From: Taxillus chinensis
Lineage: Eukaryota; Streptophyta; Magnoliopsida; Santalales; Loranthaceae
DNA: 64,000 nt
NCBI GenBank assembly: GCA_023512835.1
Contig: CM042088.1
Coordinates: 59,641,579-59,705,578 of the forward strand
Direction of reading: 5' to 3'
Every line of letters begins with the position of its first letter. The first letter of the stretch is position 1. Below are positions 1 through 10,554 of this stretch, one piece after another. Both the position numbers and the translations under genes were made by a program. The notes below the pieces were generated by a model, which had not been told where the DNA came from, did not search any database, and worked only from the letters and a program-made list of their open reading frames with translations.

Positions 1-408
1 ACATTGAAAATGTCCCAGCAGGTTCCTTGAACTGTTTACATGATAGGGAGGTCCAAGCTTTTCCATTTGTCCAGTTGTTGTCTCGGGTCTCCTTGGCAAA
101 ACCCGAACCATTTTCACCTCTTCATTGTCATCCCCTATAGCGGCCACTGTCTCTTCCCTCTGGTTTATGAATCCCGCGCTCCTAAATGTAGCTCCGAGCG
201 GTGGAAAAATCATCTTCTGTTCTTGGAAAGCTCTTTTCTCCAGCTTAGCCACCCGGCTATCCCTTCTTCTTGAGGTCTCTAATTGCCTGTCGGCTTTAGT
301 GGGCTTGTAGCCTAGCCCAAATCTTCCAATTGTGCTTCGAATGGTAATAGGTTCTTTGATCTCTTGTCCTTGCAAGCCCAATCCTTTTCCTGCTTTGTGG
401 CCCAACTT
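1..408 (-). pseudogene. pol segment downstream of the protease with a G-patch-like motif
   Basis: The minus strand is open from 408 to the window edge in one frame. It starts with a glycine-rich block reading KLGHKAGKGLGLQGQ, followed by EPITIRSTIGRFGLGYKPT. This is the spacing of a G-patch RNA-binding motif (aliphatic, G, GxGLG, G). A charged Arg/Lys/Glu-rich stretch follows. G-patch motifs just behind the protease are known in betaretroviruses and are common in Tat-type plant polyproteins. Upstream of 408 the frame is shifted relative to the protease, so this is part of a broken gag-pol. The family call rests on the motif and its position only. Confidence 0.5.
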
Positions 409-622
409 CAAGGATGATCGATGCTACCATCTTCGATGCCTTTGGTAATTGTGTCCCATCATCCTGATCAGTTGTAGGGTTTGGAAGGTAGGTTGCATTG
501 ACGACCTCGAATGAGCGGAAGGAACATTCTGGGATATCTTCACTGCTTTCGATGTAGGGGACAGAGAGAGGTTTGGTGACAAGGATTTCTGTTTCTCCTG
601 GACATGCATATGAGTTTTCCGT

Positions 623-1063
623 CTACAATGAATTTAACCTTTTGATGAAGGGTTGAGGGTGTTGCCCTCGCCGCATGAATCCATGGCCTTCCCAGGGGCG
701 GCTATAGTAAGGAGCGATATCCATGACTTGGAACTCCACAGTGAATGTACTTGGACCAATTTGTAGTGGTACATCTAGGGTTCCCACTACTTCTCGCTTT
801 TCTCCATCGAAAGCCCTGACAATCATGTTGGTGGGGCGGATGTAAGACGGGCCCACCAGCAGTTGCTTTAGAATGGGAGCTGGCATAATGTTCAAAGAAG
901 ATCCGTTATCAATTAGCACACGCGAGATGATGTGGTCCTTGCACTTAACAGAAATATGCAAAGCCTTGATATGTCCAACACCTTCTTGAGGGAGCTCTTC
1001 TTCACCGAAGCCGAGAAAGTTACTCGCCACGATATTATTTGCAATCCCATCTAAGTTCTCCAC
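623..1063 (-). pseudogene. retropepsin (aspartic protease) segment of gag-pol
   Basis: An open stretch of about 146 codons contains ISRVLIDNGSSLNIMP, in which D-N-G-S is the plant gypsy version of the D-T/S-G catalytic loop. It is followed by the usual beta-rich protease body (VPLQIGPSTFTVEFQVMD). Retropepsins work as homodimers and cut the element's polyprotein. The initial Met here is incidental, because the protease would be released from a larger polyprotein; the gag-side segment overlaps it by 13 bases in another frame (1051-1063), which marks a frameshift. The usual ILGRPW-type end of the domain is degenerate (about 690-710). Confidence 0.7.
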
Positions 1064-3259
1064 GAAATGGATGGAGGAACGTAAGCTTTGCTCAAGACCT
1101 TCATAAGGGTTTCCCGGTGAGGAGTAGAATCCATAAGCAAAGATAATAATGAGATGCGAGCCGGCTGCCGACTCAATTGATCAATGATGTTGTATTCACT
1201 CTGTTTAATCAGCTTTAGAAACTCAGTTACCTCCTCCTCTGAGATAAAGGTATTTTTGTTAGCTGATATCGGCTTTGGAATGATATCTTGCTCTACGGCT
1301 TTGCCTTTATCAGCTTTGTTGATTTCTTGCGGTGTGTATGAACGACCACTTCTTGTATTCTTCTCTTCTATAGGAACCCCTGCAATGACAGACTTGCAGT
1401 GATAGTTCCAAGGGACTGCTTTATCATCCTTGTATGGGAAAGGCGACGGCTCCTGAATAGTAAGGGTTTTGACCTTTTGCATCAATGAGTCGGCCTTCGG
1501 CTTCTCCGTGTACTGGATAATTAGGGGTTTCGGTGCCCCAGGCTTGGGTGCCACTTGTGACCTATCAGTGGAGGCCATACAGACCTCACGATGTACCTCC
1601 AGCTTTGAAATCTCTAGTCTCTTGGAGTTTAGCAATTCTTGGACTGCTTCTTGAAATTCTTCACATTCCTATAAGTCGTGTCCATAAGCTGTCTTGTGAT
1701 AGAGGCATCGCTTCCTCCAGTTGTTGCCCCTATTAGCATCCGTCACATCCTTGGTCACTATGAATCCATTCTTGTGTAGGGTCATGAATAATTGATACTT
1801 GTCCGTCTTGATTGTGGAATCCTGTCTAGGAGAATTTCCATATCCGGCTATTACATGGGCAACATTGCCTGAGTGTTCCGGAAAAGGGTTGGTACTCACA
1901 TGGGAGTGCCAGTCATTTTAGAGAAGTCCAACCACCCAGGATCTCTTAAATGTTGTATCTTCCTTTTTAAGGTGAAACAACCTTCTGCGTCATGTCTAAT
2001 TCCACCTCCATGGTATGCGCAACTGGTATAAGCTTTGTACCAATCAGGATATGGAGGGCTTAACTTTTTTAGGGGCACTGGACTGACAAGTCCTGCTGCC
2101 AATAGTTTGGTGTACGCTTCCGTGTATGTGATAGGAATTGGATCGAATTTCTCCTTTCCTGTTTTTTGCTTCTGCCATGGCTGCTTTGATTGCTCAGGCT
2201 GGGATTGGTTGGTTGAGTAAAAGTTCCCACCCTGAGGCTGATATTGTGGGTTTGGGGCCTGAGCAATGTAGGACACTGTCGAAGATCCTCCATAACACCC
2301 AGGTGTGGTTGATTGTTGGGGTTGTTGTGACCCGGCGCTGTTATAGTCAGCCTTGGGTTGCCATACTGCCTGGGATTCTCCTTCTTTCTTTCGATTGGAG
2401 GAAGAGGGCTTTCTAGAAGCTTCATACTTGCTTCCCCCCGAGTTTTCCTTCCCTTATGCCACCTTCGATTCGTTCTCCTGAGGCGACCAGATCTGCGAAG
2501 CTACTTGAAACATTCCCAATTAGTTTTTTGTAGTAAACCCCCTTCATGGTGCTGATGAAGAGGGTAGTGAGTTCTCTTTCGGTGAGTGGAGGCTGAACAT
2601 CCATTGCTGCCTCTCTCCATCCTCGGGCATAAACTTTGAAGCTTTCATTACTTCCTTTTTCAAATGACTGTAGGGCCAGCCGATCTAACGCCAGTTCGGT
2701 GACATGCTTGTATTGAGCTAAGAATGCCGTGGCAAGCTCACTCCATGTTCGATACGGTTACCTTCAAGTTGGATGTACCATCGCAGGTGGACCGCCGGTT
2801 AGGCTCTCCTGGAAGCAATGCATTAAGAGTTTTCCATTATCTGCATGGGCTGCCATCTTGCGGCAGTACATGGTCACATGTGTTCTAGGACACTGAGTAC
2901 CATTGAACTTTTCAAAATCAGGCATCTTGAACTTGGAAGGAAGTACTATAGCATAAATCATGAGGATCGGTCCCTCCATATGTTTTCACCCCCTCCACAG
3001 CTTTTAGTCGGGCCTCAATGGATTTCCATTCAGATGGTTGAGTGAGGGATTCCACAGCCTCCATGATATTTGGGGTTGCCGCCCCCATAGCAAGTGGTGT
3101 AGGTGGGACTTGATGTGATGCCCCAGGAACCATGTTTGCTGGAGCATAGGCTCGTGAAGCATGTGGAGCTTGCTCTTGCTCCTGATTAATGGCCCCCCGA
3201 GTTGGGCTAGCTTCTCTCTCCGAAGTCGGCTTGGCTAGCATGTCCATCATAGTCTTCAA
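1051..3259 (-). pseudogene. gag polyprotein, frameshifted
   Basis: Open segments lie in several minus frames, in order 3259-2918, 2979-2764, 2604-2422, 2276-1896, 1899-1669 and 1635-1051. The first holds a Gln/Ala-rich N-terminus leading into the capsid-type sequence KFKMPDFEKFNGTQCPRTH, typical of the plant retrotransposon gag domain. The 2276-1896 segment carries a Gln/Pro-rich linker and a CAYHGGGIRHDAEGCFTLK block, the C-x2-H-type nucleic-acid-binding motif of Tat/Ogre gags. The segment ending at 1051 is the basic and acidic linker before the protease. At least four frame changes are needed, so no intact gag can be made. Confidence 0.7.
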
Positions 3260-3626
3260 CTGGGCCTACACTTGGAGCATGCTTCCCCCCGATCTCTTCT
3301 TGAGCCTGCTCAAGACCAGGCAAGTCTATCCTCGGTATGTTTTGCCATTGGAGGAGATGACTGGTGGCTGGAAGACCTTAAGTTGTATGAGTGCCCAATT
3401 CTACCGAAAATCCTCTAGCAAACCTGGCGAATCTGGAAAGTTTATTTTGGTTCTCACTTTTTAAGTATGAGTGCATGATATGCATGAGATGCAAAGACAC
3501 AAACTTTATTAAGTTGGAAACCAAACTTAACTTCAAAGGGTACAGACAGTCAAACTGAATTTAAAACAAGAAAAATGACATGAAATCCTTAAAACTACAT
3601 GTTCTAGGACAAGCTTTGATTATCTC

Positions 3627-5156
3627 CTAGCATCGTCTTCTTCGGAGGTTCCTTAGTCTCTCATTCTCCTGTTCAAGCCTGTTGATGACCATCCCCCTTG
3701 CCAATGACTGCTTCCTTGCATGACTCTTCTGCATCTTAGCTGCTTCCAACTGCTCCACCATTTTCTGTATGGCTTCCCCTTGTTCTTGCACTGTTTGCTG
3801 TAAAATGGCGTTCTCTTGTAACAAGGATGTAGTTGTATCTAGGACAACCACAGGTTCTTCATTAGAGGCCACCTCTTCAGCTGCAGTGTCCTCGCCTGTG
3901 TTAGGGAGAGGGAACAACTTCTCTTTCCATGCCTTGTATTCTAATAAGACAGGAGTAGCATGTAGGTTGGCCTTGATTCGTCGAGGGGTGGCCCAAGCTC
4001 TGTGCATCTCAAAGATTGCCCGTTTTGCCCCAGGGGTTCCATATTCCTTATCGTAGGCTTCCATTCCATGTAAGACTGGGACGATTTGACGCCCTTCAAG
4101 TTGTCTTCCCACCTGTAATGGTGCGTATGCAGTGCTTCCCCAAGGGCCGATTAGTGGGACCCAATTATAGCTGCCGCAGCTATATAGCATGCTTGATCTA
4201 TGCATCCAAGGGGCCCTCCAAATGATATCCTCATCTACTAGTGTATGGAAGTTGTGCATCCAACCTTCCTTGTCATTGGGTAGCCGCCACCCACTGTCTA
4301 GAATATCTAGCAAGGTCGTAGCAGGTAACACGTACACTTCCTTGAAGCATGGAAAGCTGCATGGGAAGTGACTCTTCAACCATGTGGATAGGAGACGAAG
4401 ACAACCTCTGAATTGTCCCCGACCTTTGATTTGGATGTAAGATAAGGACCTGATGGTTTCAGCTAAGATGGCAGGAACAGGGTCATTTCCCTTTACCAAT
4501 TGCAGGACAAGTTCCAGGACTTCCCCATCAATGAAGTTTGGATTCCGAGGGAAAATGAGCAGACCATAAACAACAGTAGTGAAAAGTATATGGGTCTCCT
4601 CTTGAGTTGAATGCTGCATCATCCTCTTGAAGAACTCCCATGGAACGACTTCATGCTTCCCATCATTTTGAATGATTGGAGGAACTTCTTTAGCTCGTAT
4701 ATCTAGGAGACAAGCCAAAGTACGCCGGCATGATTTTCGAGGATCAAAGTTGAAGATTGCCTTCTTTTGATCAACTTCTTGATCAAGAAGCCTTTTGTAT
4801 TCTTCAATAGTTGGGACCAAATCCACGCCATTAAAACAGAAACACCTTCGCCTTGGATCCCAGAAGTTCACTGTTGCAATGATCATGTTCTCATCTATTG
4901 GTAGTTGAGTTAGATGTAATATATCCCCAAAGTGCTTGATGTATACGGCTTGACTCCTTGAAGACCACCTCCTCCATATAGATGTGAGTTCAGGAGCATG
5001 ATTCTTTGGGAGCTTAATGTGTATGTCTCGGACCTTCTGTGGCTCCTCTTGGGAAAAATTTCCCAAGTCCCTTTGGATTATCCTTGATGCGAGAGCGACC
5101 TCTTGAATGTCTTCTTTGTCCACCTTGTCAGTTAGAAGACGATCAAAGCTTGCCAT
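3627..5156 (-). CDS. extra 5' ORF of the Tat/Ogre-like element, plant mobile-domain-like protein with C-terminal coiled coil
   Basis: A single open frame of about 509 codons from an ATG at 5156 (MASFDRLL); the frame is open 22 codons further up but that part looks like leader. Residues 60-160 resemble the retroelement version of the plant mobile domain (annotated DUF7745 in many plant genomes), with ENMIIATVNFWDPRRRCFCF and then VPTIEEYKRLL, the 'work of the fold plus TleD' pattern. The last 80 residues form a Gln/Glu/Leu-rich heptad region ending in a basic cluster. The position before gag matches ORF1 of Ogre elements, whose function is unknown. It has stayed open while the neighbouring gag is broken. 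The DUF assignment is from memory of the family. Confidence 0.7.
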   Translation of the reverse strand: MASFDRLLTDKVDKEDIQEVALASRIIQRDLGNFSQEEPQKVRDIHIKLPKNHAPELTSIWRRWSSRSQAVYIKHFGDILHLTQLPIDENMIIATVNFWDPRRRCFCFNGVDLVPTIEEYKRLLDQEVDQKKAIFNFDPRKSCRRTLACLLDIRAKEVPPIIQNDGKHEVVPWEFFKRMMQHSTQEETHILFTTVVYGLLIFPRNPNFIDGEVLELVLQLVKGNDPVPAILAETIRSLSYIQIKGRGQFRGCLRLLSTWLKSHFPCSFPCFKEVYVLPATTLLDILDSGWRLPNDKEGWMHNFHTLVDEDIIWRAPWMHRSSMLYSCGSYNWVPLIGPWGSTAYAPLQVGRQLEGRQIVPVLHGMEAYDKEYGTPGAKRAIFEMHRAWATPRRIKANLHATPVLLEYKAWKEKLFPLPNTGEDTAAEEVASNEEPVVVLDTTTSLLQENAILQQTVQEQGEAIQKMVEQLEAAKMQKSHARKQSLARGMVINRLEQENERLRNLRRRRC

Positions 5157-5744
5157 GTTTCCTAAATGAATGTGTGCAATGCTATGATATGCAATGAATG
5201 AGAATGAGGGGTTAGTAAACAAATGATGGATGATATATACAAATGGTTAGTACATGGACAATATATACAAAGTTCAAGAAGGCAAGTACACAAATGTCAT
5301 AGCAAGGCTCAAACACATGAAGGTCATGCCCCTGATGGGCTTCTAAATCTGCCTATCTTATTCATTGGTTCCCAAGCATTCCCTACTTAGCCTTGTACCA
5401 CGAGGGCATTAACAAGAACTAAGAGAGAACCCCCGTACCCCAAAGGGCATTGACGGAGGGGGACCTTCTTGTACCTCGTTGGGCATTAACAAGAAAGGAC
5501 CACTGCCTTAGTGAGACATTTCGGGTATTCCACGTAAACAAGCACAACCAAGTCCACGTGGGCAAACCTTTACTAGCCTCTTCTAATCCTGTTGTGTTAG
5601 AGAAAACCCGGGTATAGGGTTAGAGAAAGAGAGAGAAGCATGTATGCACAGTTAAAACAATTATAGAATAAAAGAAAAATAAAGAAAAAAAACAAGCAAG
5701 CAAACATTCCAATAAATCGAGACCATGGCTAGACTCTCACGATA
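5157..5744 (-). other. untranslated leader between primer site and extra ORF
   Basis: About 590 bases between the primer-binding site and the ATG of the extra ORF hold no open frame of note. Around 5395-5500 a short phrase (GGGCATTAACAAGAA and variants) recurs three times, giving a small degenerate direct-repeat cluster. Otherwise the region is A-rich on the plus strand (5640-5710). Confidence 0.5.
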
Positions 5745-5763
5745 GTCCCCAGCAGAGTCGCCA
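5745..5763 (-). other. primer-binding site
   Basis: On the minus strand this reads TGGCGACTCTGCTGGGGAC, two bases after the end of the LTR (TGACA at 5770-5766). It matches the primer sites commonly seen in Tat/Ogre-type plant elements, complementary to a tRNA 3' end finishing in GCCA (tRNA-Arg is usual for Ogre; the exact tRNA is inferred). Confidence 0.7.
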
Positions 5764-6821
5764 ACTGTCATCACCCGTTTTTGACCGGGCTCGTACTGGC
5801 TTTTGTGAAAGGACTCCATGCTAGTTCATTTTGTTGATCCTAGAGTCATCCCTGCACACGGCTCGCACAAACCATTAAAGAGAAGAAAAACACAGAGTCG
5901 CCACCAAACAAATTAGAGGTGTGATTGGGCACCTAAAGAAAGGTCTACGGTTCCAGAGAATTAGGTTCGGGAGTCGGTTACGTGTGGGGAAGGAAGAAAA
6001 ACTCTTGCACCCCCACAATGCCCACAATTGGTACCTAGTCTTGATCTATGGGTGTTTTCTTGCATTATTCAAAAAGAAGTTATTTTTTTTTATATTTTTT
6101 TATTTTTGAAAAAAAGGAGAGTTTTTAGGATCTAGGCCTTAAAACAACAAAAAAGATTTTACAACAAATAAAAAAGAAATACATTCTAATTTTAGAAAAA
6201 GAATGTGGGATCTAGGCCCATGTGACAGTATTGCATTTCTTTTAGAAAATAAAAGTGATTTTCTTTTTTAGAAAAGAAAACAAAAATCATTTGAATTCAA
6301 ATATGAGAATACTGGCACAATTGATATCGGCCCAGGCAGACTAGGATATGAGCATCTAGGACTCAACCCTCATGACTGCCCAGGCCTTATTTTAATTTTT
6401 TCTATAAAATGTACTCTTTGTTTGTCCTTTTTAATTTTTGAAGAAAAAGGAATGAGATTTAAAAGAGAAACCGTTTCACTTCAAAACATTTGAGAAAAGA
6501 AGTTTTAACAGTTTAAATGTAAACAGATTAAAGAGAAGAACCTGGGTGATCTTTTTGTGACCGAACTTGGAGATCTTCCTCCAAAAGTCTCCCTGAAAAT
6601 AAAAGGTTAGAAAGAAAAATGCAGCTTCCCTTCCCTGCTTTAAGCCTGCAATTTCCACGTTCCGAATGCTCCCTCCTTGGCTTGGAACGTTCCCTTTAGG
6701 TGCTTGAAGATAAGTATATCTTTCTCTGATTTTTCCTCTCTCTGAATAATATCCTCTGATGCGTGATAATTCCCTATGATACTTGATAATCGATGCCTCC
6801 CCCTTGCCTCTTGGGGCAGTC

Positions 6822-6829
6822 TATTTATA
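6822..6829 (-). promoter_or_regulatory. TATA box of the Tat/Ogre-like LTR
   Basis: The minus strand reads CTATAAATAG inside a GC-richer context. The predicted start about 30 bases downstream (near 6795) leaves about 1 kb of R/U5 before the primer site. Confidence 0.5.
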
Positions 6830-7369
6830 GGAATCCCCGGGAAGACAGCCCGTGCCTCGGCATTTATTGGATGCCTTACAGTCCCCATGAGTCAACTACA
6901 TCGTTCCAATGAATTAATGACTTCGAAAATGGGATTCTCGGTTCCCAGCGATTTACAATAATTCACAGTTCCCGTGCTTTGAAAAAGGAGTCCCAATGCC
7001 TGAAAATAAATAAATCGTTTGAGATTATTTAATCCTCTGTTGTACCTGGACGCCTTGGTGGGTAAGGGCTGAATGCATTTCCGGATGTATTGGGGCCGTT
7101 GGGAATTAATAGTTATGCAATCCCCAGGGTCAACTGTGATGTCCCGAGGAAAATGACATTTAATTATAGAGGTCTTCCATCCCTATGCTCAAAAATGGAG
7201 TTTCGAGACATTTGAATTTAATATTCGGAGACTCCTCAATTCCCACGCTTAAAAAGGGGTTCCGAGACATTGGTGGCCTTTAATGCACTTAAAAAGAATT
7301 TTCTGGATTTTTCAGAGTCCCGGTGCTATGGAGTCACTCCCAGACCTGTAGAGGAGCTATTTTGACCAG

Positions 7370-7625
7370 GTTTGACCTCCGGATCTAGGCTTATTCCGGA
7401 TCAGTGGCCTTATTCCGCACTAATGAGCTTATTACACATCAATAGGTTTAGCTCGGATTTGACCAAGTTTGACCTCCGGATCTGGGCTTATTCCGGATCA
7501 ATGGCCTTATTCCGCATTAGTAAGTCCTTATTCCGCATCAGTTGACCAAGTTTGACCACCGGATCTGGGCATAGTCCGCATCAATAAGTCCTTATTCCGC
7601 ATCAGTTGACCAAGTTTGACCACAG
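7370..7625 (+). repeat. degenerate tandem repeats in LTR U3
   Basis: Phrases built from TTGACC(A/T)AGTTTGACC, CCGGATCTGGGC and CTTATTCCG(G/C)ATCA recur four or five times with variable order. This is an imperfect repeat cluster of about 60-80 bases per unit within the LTR. Confidence 0.6.
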
Positions 7626-8554
7626 GATTTGGGTTTCCCCAAAAATTTCCGTGTGTGGGCTTGGTCGCCACGTGGCGCCTCTACTTGGGCTTCCTTAGGC
7701 CTCTCTTGTTATCACTTGCTGTGTAAGGAGAGTGCCTTCGTATATATACTGGGCGAAGGAGAAGCAAAATTGGCAATGTGGGACAAACATGCATATGAAG
7801 AACCAAAATTCGTGGAAAATTGGCAGATTTCTGGGGCAACTTCAAAAATTCATAACTTTCTCCACAGAGCTCGGATTAGAGCCAAATTGGTTTTGTTTTG
7901 CTCGAAATTCTGTTATATATCTTCTGAAAGTGGAATCACTCCAAAAGTATCAGCCATTTAGGAGAAACGTGGGAAATACCGCACAGAGGTACATGATAAA
8001 ATGAGTATTCTGCTCGTCCGATTCAAAAATTCATAGATAATTGCACAGAACTCGGATTACCTTAAAACCAGCTGGAGATGATAGATAAAGATGTTATCTA
8101 ACTAATTCAATTGACTTTGTTCAGATCCAATGAGTATTGAGAAAGTTATTGGCAAAATAGTGCGCTGCGCACTAGCTGTCTCCCCCAAATTTGCACAAGG
8201 TTTGGTTGCCAACTTTGAAAAATCATAACTAATTGAATACAACCCGGAATATTCTCAAACCAATTGGAAATGATAGATAAAGGTGTTATCTAATCAATTA
8301 AATTGACTTTGTTGGATTACGACAAGTATCGGGGAAGTTATTAATAAAATAGCGGGCTGCCCACCGGTTGTCCAATTCAACTTGGTATTTTTATCATAAT
8401 CATTTCATTTCTCCTCGGAATCAAGTGTGGTCAAGTGCATTGTTCTTCGAATGTCATCCTCTATCACTTAGTGGTCCTTCGCCAAGTACGGTTGCGATCT
8501 AACCCAGTCAAAATGTGGTACAACAAACAGTACCCTGGGCGTAGTCAGCAGCTG

Positions 8555-8935
8555 CGTAGTCCGGATTAGTTAGTTCGGATCAATGAGAAGTTAGTCCGGA
8601 TTAGTTAGTCTAGATCAGTGGGAAGTTAGTCCGGATTAGTTAGTCCGAATTAGTGGGAAGTTATTTCGGATTAGTTAGTCCGAATCAATGGGAAGTTAGT
8701 GGGAAGTTAGTCCGGATCAGTGGAAAGGTAGTCCGGATCAGTGGGGAGTTAGTCCAGATCAGTGGGAAGCAAATCCGGATTAGTGGTAGTGGCAGCTTCA
8801 GTCAGCAGCTTCACAGTCAGCAGGTGTAGTCAGCAGCTTCGCAGTCCGTAGCATCGCTCCACAACTTCATTCCGCAGCTTCGCTCCGCAGCAGTGTTCCA
8901 CAGCAGTTTTCCGCAGCAGTGCAACTGCACTGGAC
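8555..8935 (+). repeat. two adjacent short-unit repeat clusters in LTR U3
   Basis: From about 8555 to 8790 the unit GTTAGTCCGGATTAGTTAG / TCCGGATCAGTGGGAA is repeated about ten times with substitutions. From about 8795 to 8935 it changes to a CAGCAGCTTCGC / TCCGCAGCAGT pattern. Both are imperfect and look like slippage products. Confidence 0.65.
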
Positions 8936-8936
8936 C

Positions 8937-8990
8937 ATTTACATTGTAACCTCTAAGTCTCAAGTATTATACTTAAGTTACAATGTAAAT
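8937..8990. other. perfect 14-base inverted repeat, potential hairpin
   Basis: ATTTACATTGTAAC at 8937-8950 is matched exactly by its reverse complement at 8977-8990. The 26-base loop contains a further near-palindrome (AAGTATTATACTT). It lies between the GC-rich repeat cluster and an A/T-rich block of the LTR. Confidence 0.7.
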
Positions 8991-9386
8991 AGCGAAATAC
9001 CCCCCTTTCGAATTCAAAGAAAAATACTATAAAATTTAATTATCACTCCTTCAAAATGTGAAAATTTGGATTTAGTGTAAAATATCGGGAAAATTTAGTT
9101 TTTTTTAGAGGTGAATTTTTGGAAAGTGGGGTTAGATATCTCAGAAAAATCCCCAAAAATCAGATTATCTTAGTTATGATATGGAGACCCAATGCCGGGA
9201 CTTTTTATTGCAAGAAAACAACCGCTATGAGTATCTTCTTCCTTGGTTAAGGTATGAGGATCGATTGGTGAAGACTGGCCTCGGTTATAAAGGGAGGTTT
9301 GTGGATCTACATGCCATACTAGTGTTAGTATGTTGGTTTGAGGATTTGGAGCCTTGGGCTCTATGAGTGTTCTCACCGTGATGACA

Positions 9387-9565
9387 GGCTGTGGTCTGAG
9401 TTGAGCCGTTGAGCTCGTGGAGCTAGGGCTGAGTGCCCTAAGCTGGAACCATTAAGCTTGTGGAGCTAGGACTGAGTGCCCTGAGCTGAGATCCTGTTGA
9501 GGATCATGTTAAGCCATTGAACTCGTGAGCCATTGAGCTCGTAGAGTTAGGGCTGAGTGCCCTAA
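9387..9565 (+). repeat. imperfect repeats, flank interrupted by the solo LTR
   Basis: A unit reading GAGCTCGTGGAGCTAGGGCT followed by GAGTGCCCTAAGCTGG occurs three to four times with indels. The pattern resumes after the solo LTR at 11304 (GCTGGTATCTTGTTAAGGATC), showing that the two pieces were once contiguous. Confidence 0.6.
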
Positions 9566-9740
9566 GCTGGTGTAATGACCCGTGTTTTGGGATGTATGGA
9601 GTTAGTCACAGTTTTTCCTTTTGAGTGATAATTTTCTAGTTTTTGGGGAACTTCTACTCATGGACTTCAGCCAAATCATTTTATTTACCAAATAGGGGAC
9701 TTTTAACGAAAGAGGGCAGCCTAGGGAGGCAGAAATAGAG

Positions 9741-10077
9741 TGCACGTGATATGGGGCATTATCACGTGCAAGGTTTTTATTGCATGCCTACCTTCTACAT
9801 GATTCAAGGAAGCTTGGGGTAGAATTTCACATCATTTGGAGTTGCACGTGATATGGGGATATGACGTGCATTATAGCGTGCAGGCATGTTTTTGCACCAT
9901 CACCTTGGTTTTGTGATTCTAATCATCTTTTCTTAAAGGGGCATGTTGGAATTGTGGGTATCTTGTATTGTGTGGATGCGGGAAGGTTGTAGCTTGTTCC
10001 GTCAAAACTACGTCGTTTTGATGCTGGGATTCACTTAATCAAAACGACGTCATTTTGATGATGAGGTGTCTATATAA
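9741..10077 (+). promoter_or_regulatory. LTR promoter: paired G-boxes, ACGT palindromes, TATA box
   Basis: CACGTG G-boxes lie at 9743-9748, 9763-9768 and 9845-9850, with GACGTG at 9863-9868. The first two form an inverted pair (TGCACGTGAT / ATCACGTGCA). Two palindromic elements with cores TACGTCG (10009-10015) and GACGTCA (10046-10052), each flanked by CAAAA/TTTTG, lie 20-70 bases before the TATA box CTATATAAAG (10070-10079). ACGT-core sites are the known targets of plant bZIP and bHLH factors. The regulatory role is inferred. Confidence 0.55.
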
Positions 10078-10134
10078 AGAGGTGGAGGTCTCTTAGGTTT
10101 AGGGTTCTTCATTTGGTTAGCCACTGTAGCCGTC

Positions 10135-10136
<2 letters not shown>

Positions 10137-10175
<39 letters not shown>
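10137..10175 (+). repeat. (GA)n microsatellite in the LTR leader
   Basis: About 19 GA units lie just downstream of the predicted transcription start. An equivalent CT tract is present in the minus-strand LTR at 62600-62660. Confidence 0.85.
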
Positions 10176-10178
<3 letters not shown>

Positions 10179-10554
10179 AGAGCTCCTAGTTGCTGCTGGA
10201 GTGTTTAGCCTGGGTGGACGACATCTAGCATGGGAGGACCTTCCAAAGGTAGGGGTTCTATTCCTCCTTGAACCTATCCCATGGTTTTGGCCTTGTGGTA
10301 GGCATTCTATGGCTGTTTGGTTATATATCTATATGTAAATCCATATAGGTGTGATCTCCTATATGGGTGTTGGCCTTCAATAGCATATTGTTTGGTTTAT
10401 TATGCCTGTGTGGCTATGCAAGTTAAGTGTTCGATATTATGCCTGTGTGACCGATGCATATTATGTGTTTGGTTTTATACCTATGTGGCTATGCATGTTA
10501 AGTGTTTGATGTTATACATGTGTGGCTGATGTAATGTGTGTGGTTATTTTGCTC

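Larger units (their letters stand above)
1..9386 (-). mobile_element. Tat/Ogre-like Ty3/gypsy retrotransposon, 5' part, truncated by the window edge
   Basis: Read on the minus strand the order is LTR (9386 to 5766), primer site (5763 to 5745), leader, an extra ORF (5156 to 3627), broken gag (3259 to about 1100), retropepsin (1063 to 623) and a G-patch-like segment (408 to 1). Reverse transcriptase, RNase H and integrase would lie left of position 1 and are not visible. An additional ORF before gag together with very long LTRs is characteristic of the Tat/Ogre lineage. Gag is frameshifted and the element is probably dead, although the extra ORF is open throughout. The second LTR is outside the window, so the target-site duplication cannot be tested. 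Confidence 0.75.
5766..9386 (-). repeat. LTR of the Tat/Ogre-like element
   Basis: The inner boundary at 5766 is firm because the primer site follows it. The outer boundary at 9386 is proposed from a 9-base inverted match between the two ends (TGTCATCAC at 5766-5774 and GTGATGACA at 9378-9386). That gives a 3.6-kb LTR, long but within the range of this lineage. A minus-strand TATA box at 6822-6829 splits it into about 2.5 kb of U3 and about 1.05 kb of R/U5. U3 contains the degenerate repeats annotated separately. The outer end could be wrong; a second copy is needed to confirm it. Confidence 0.5.
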
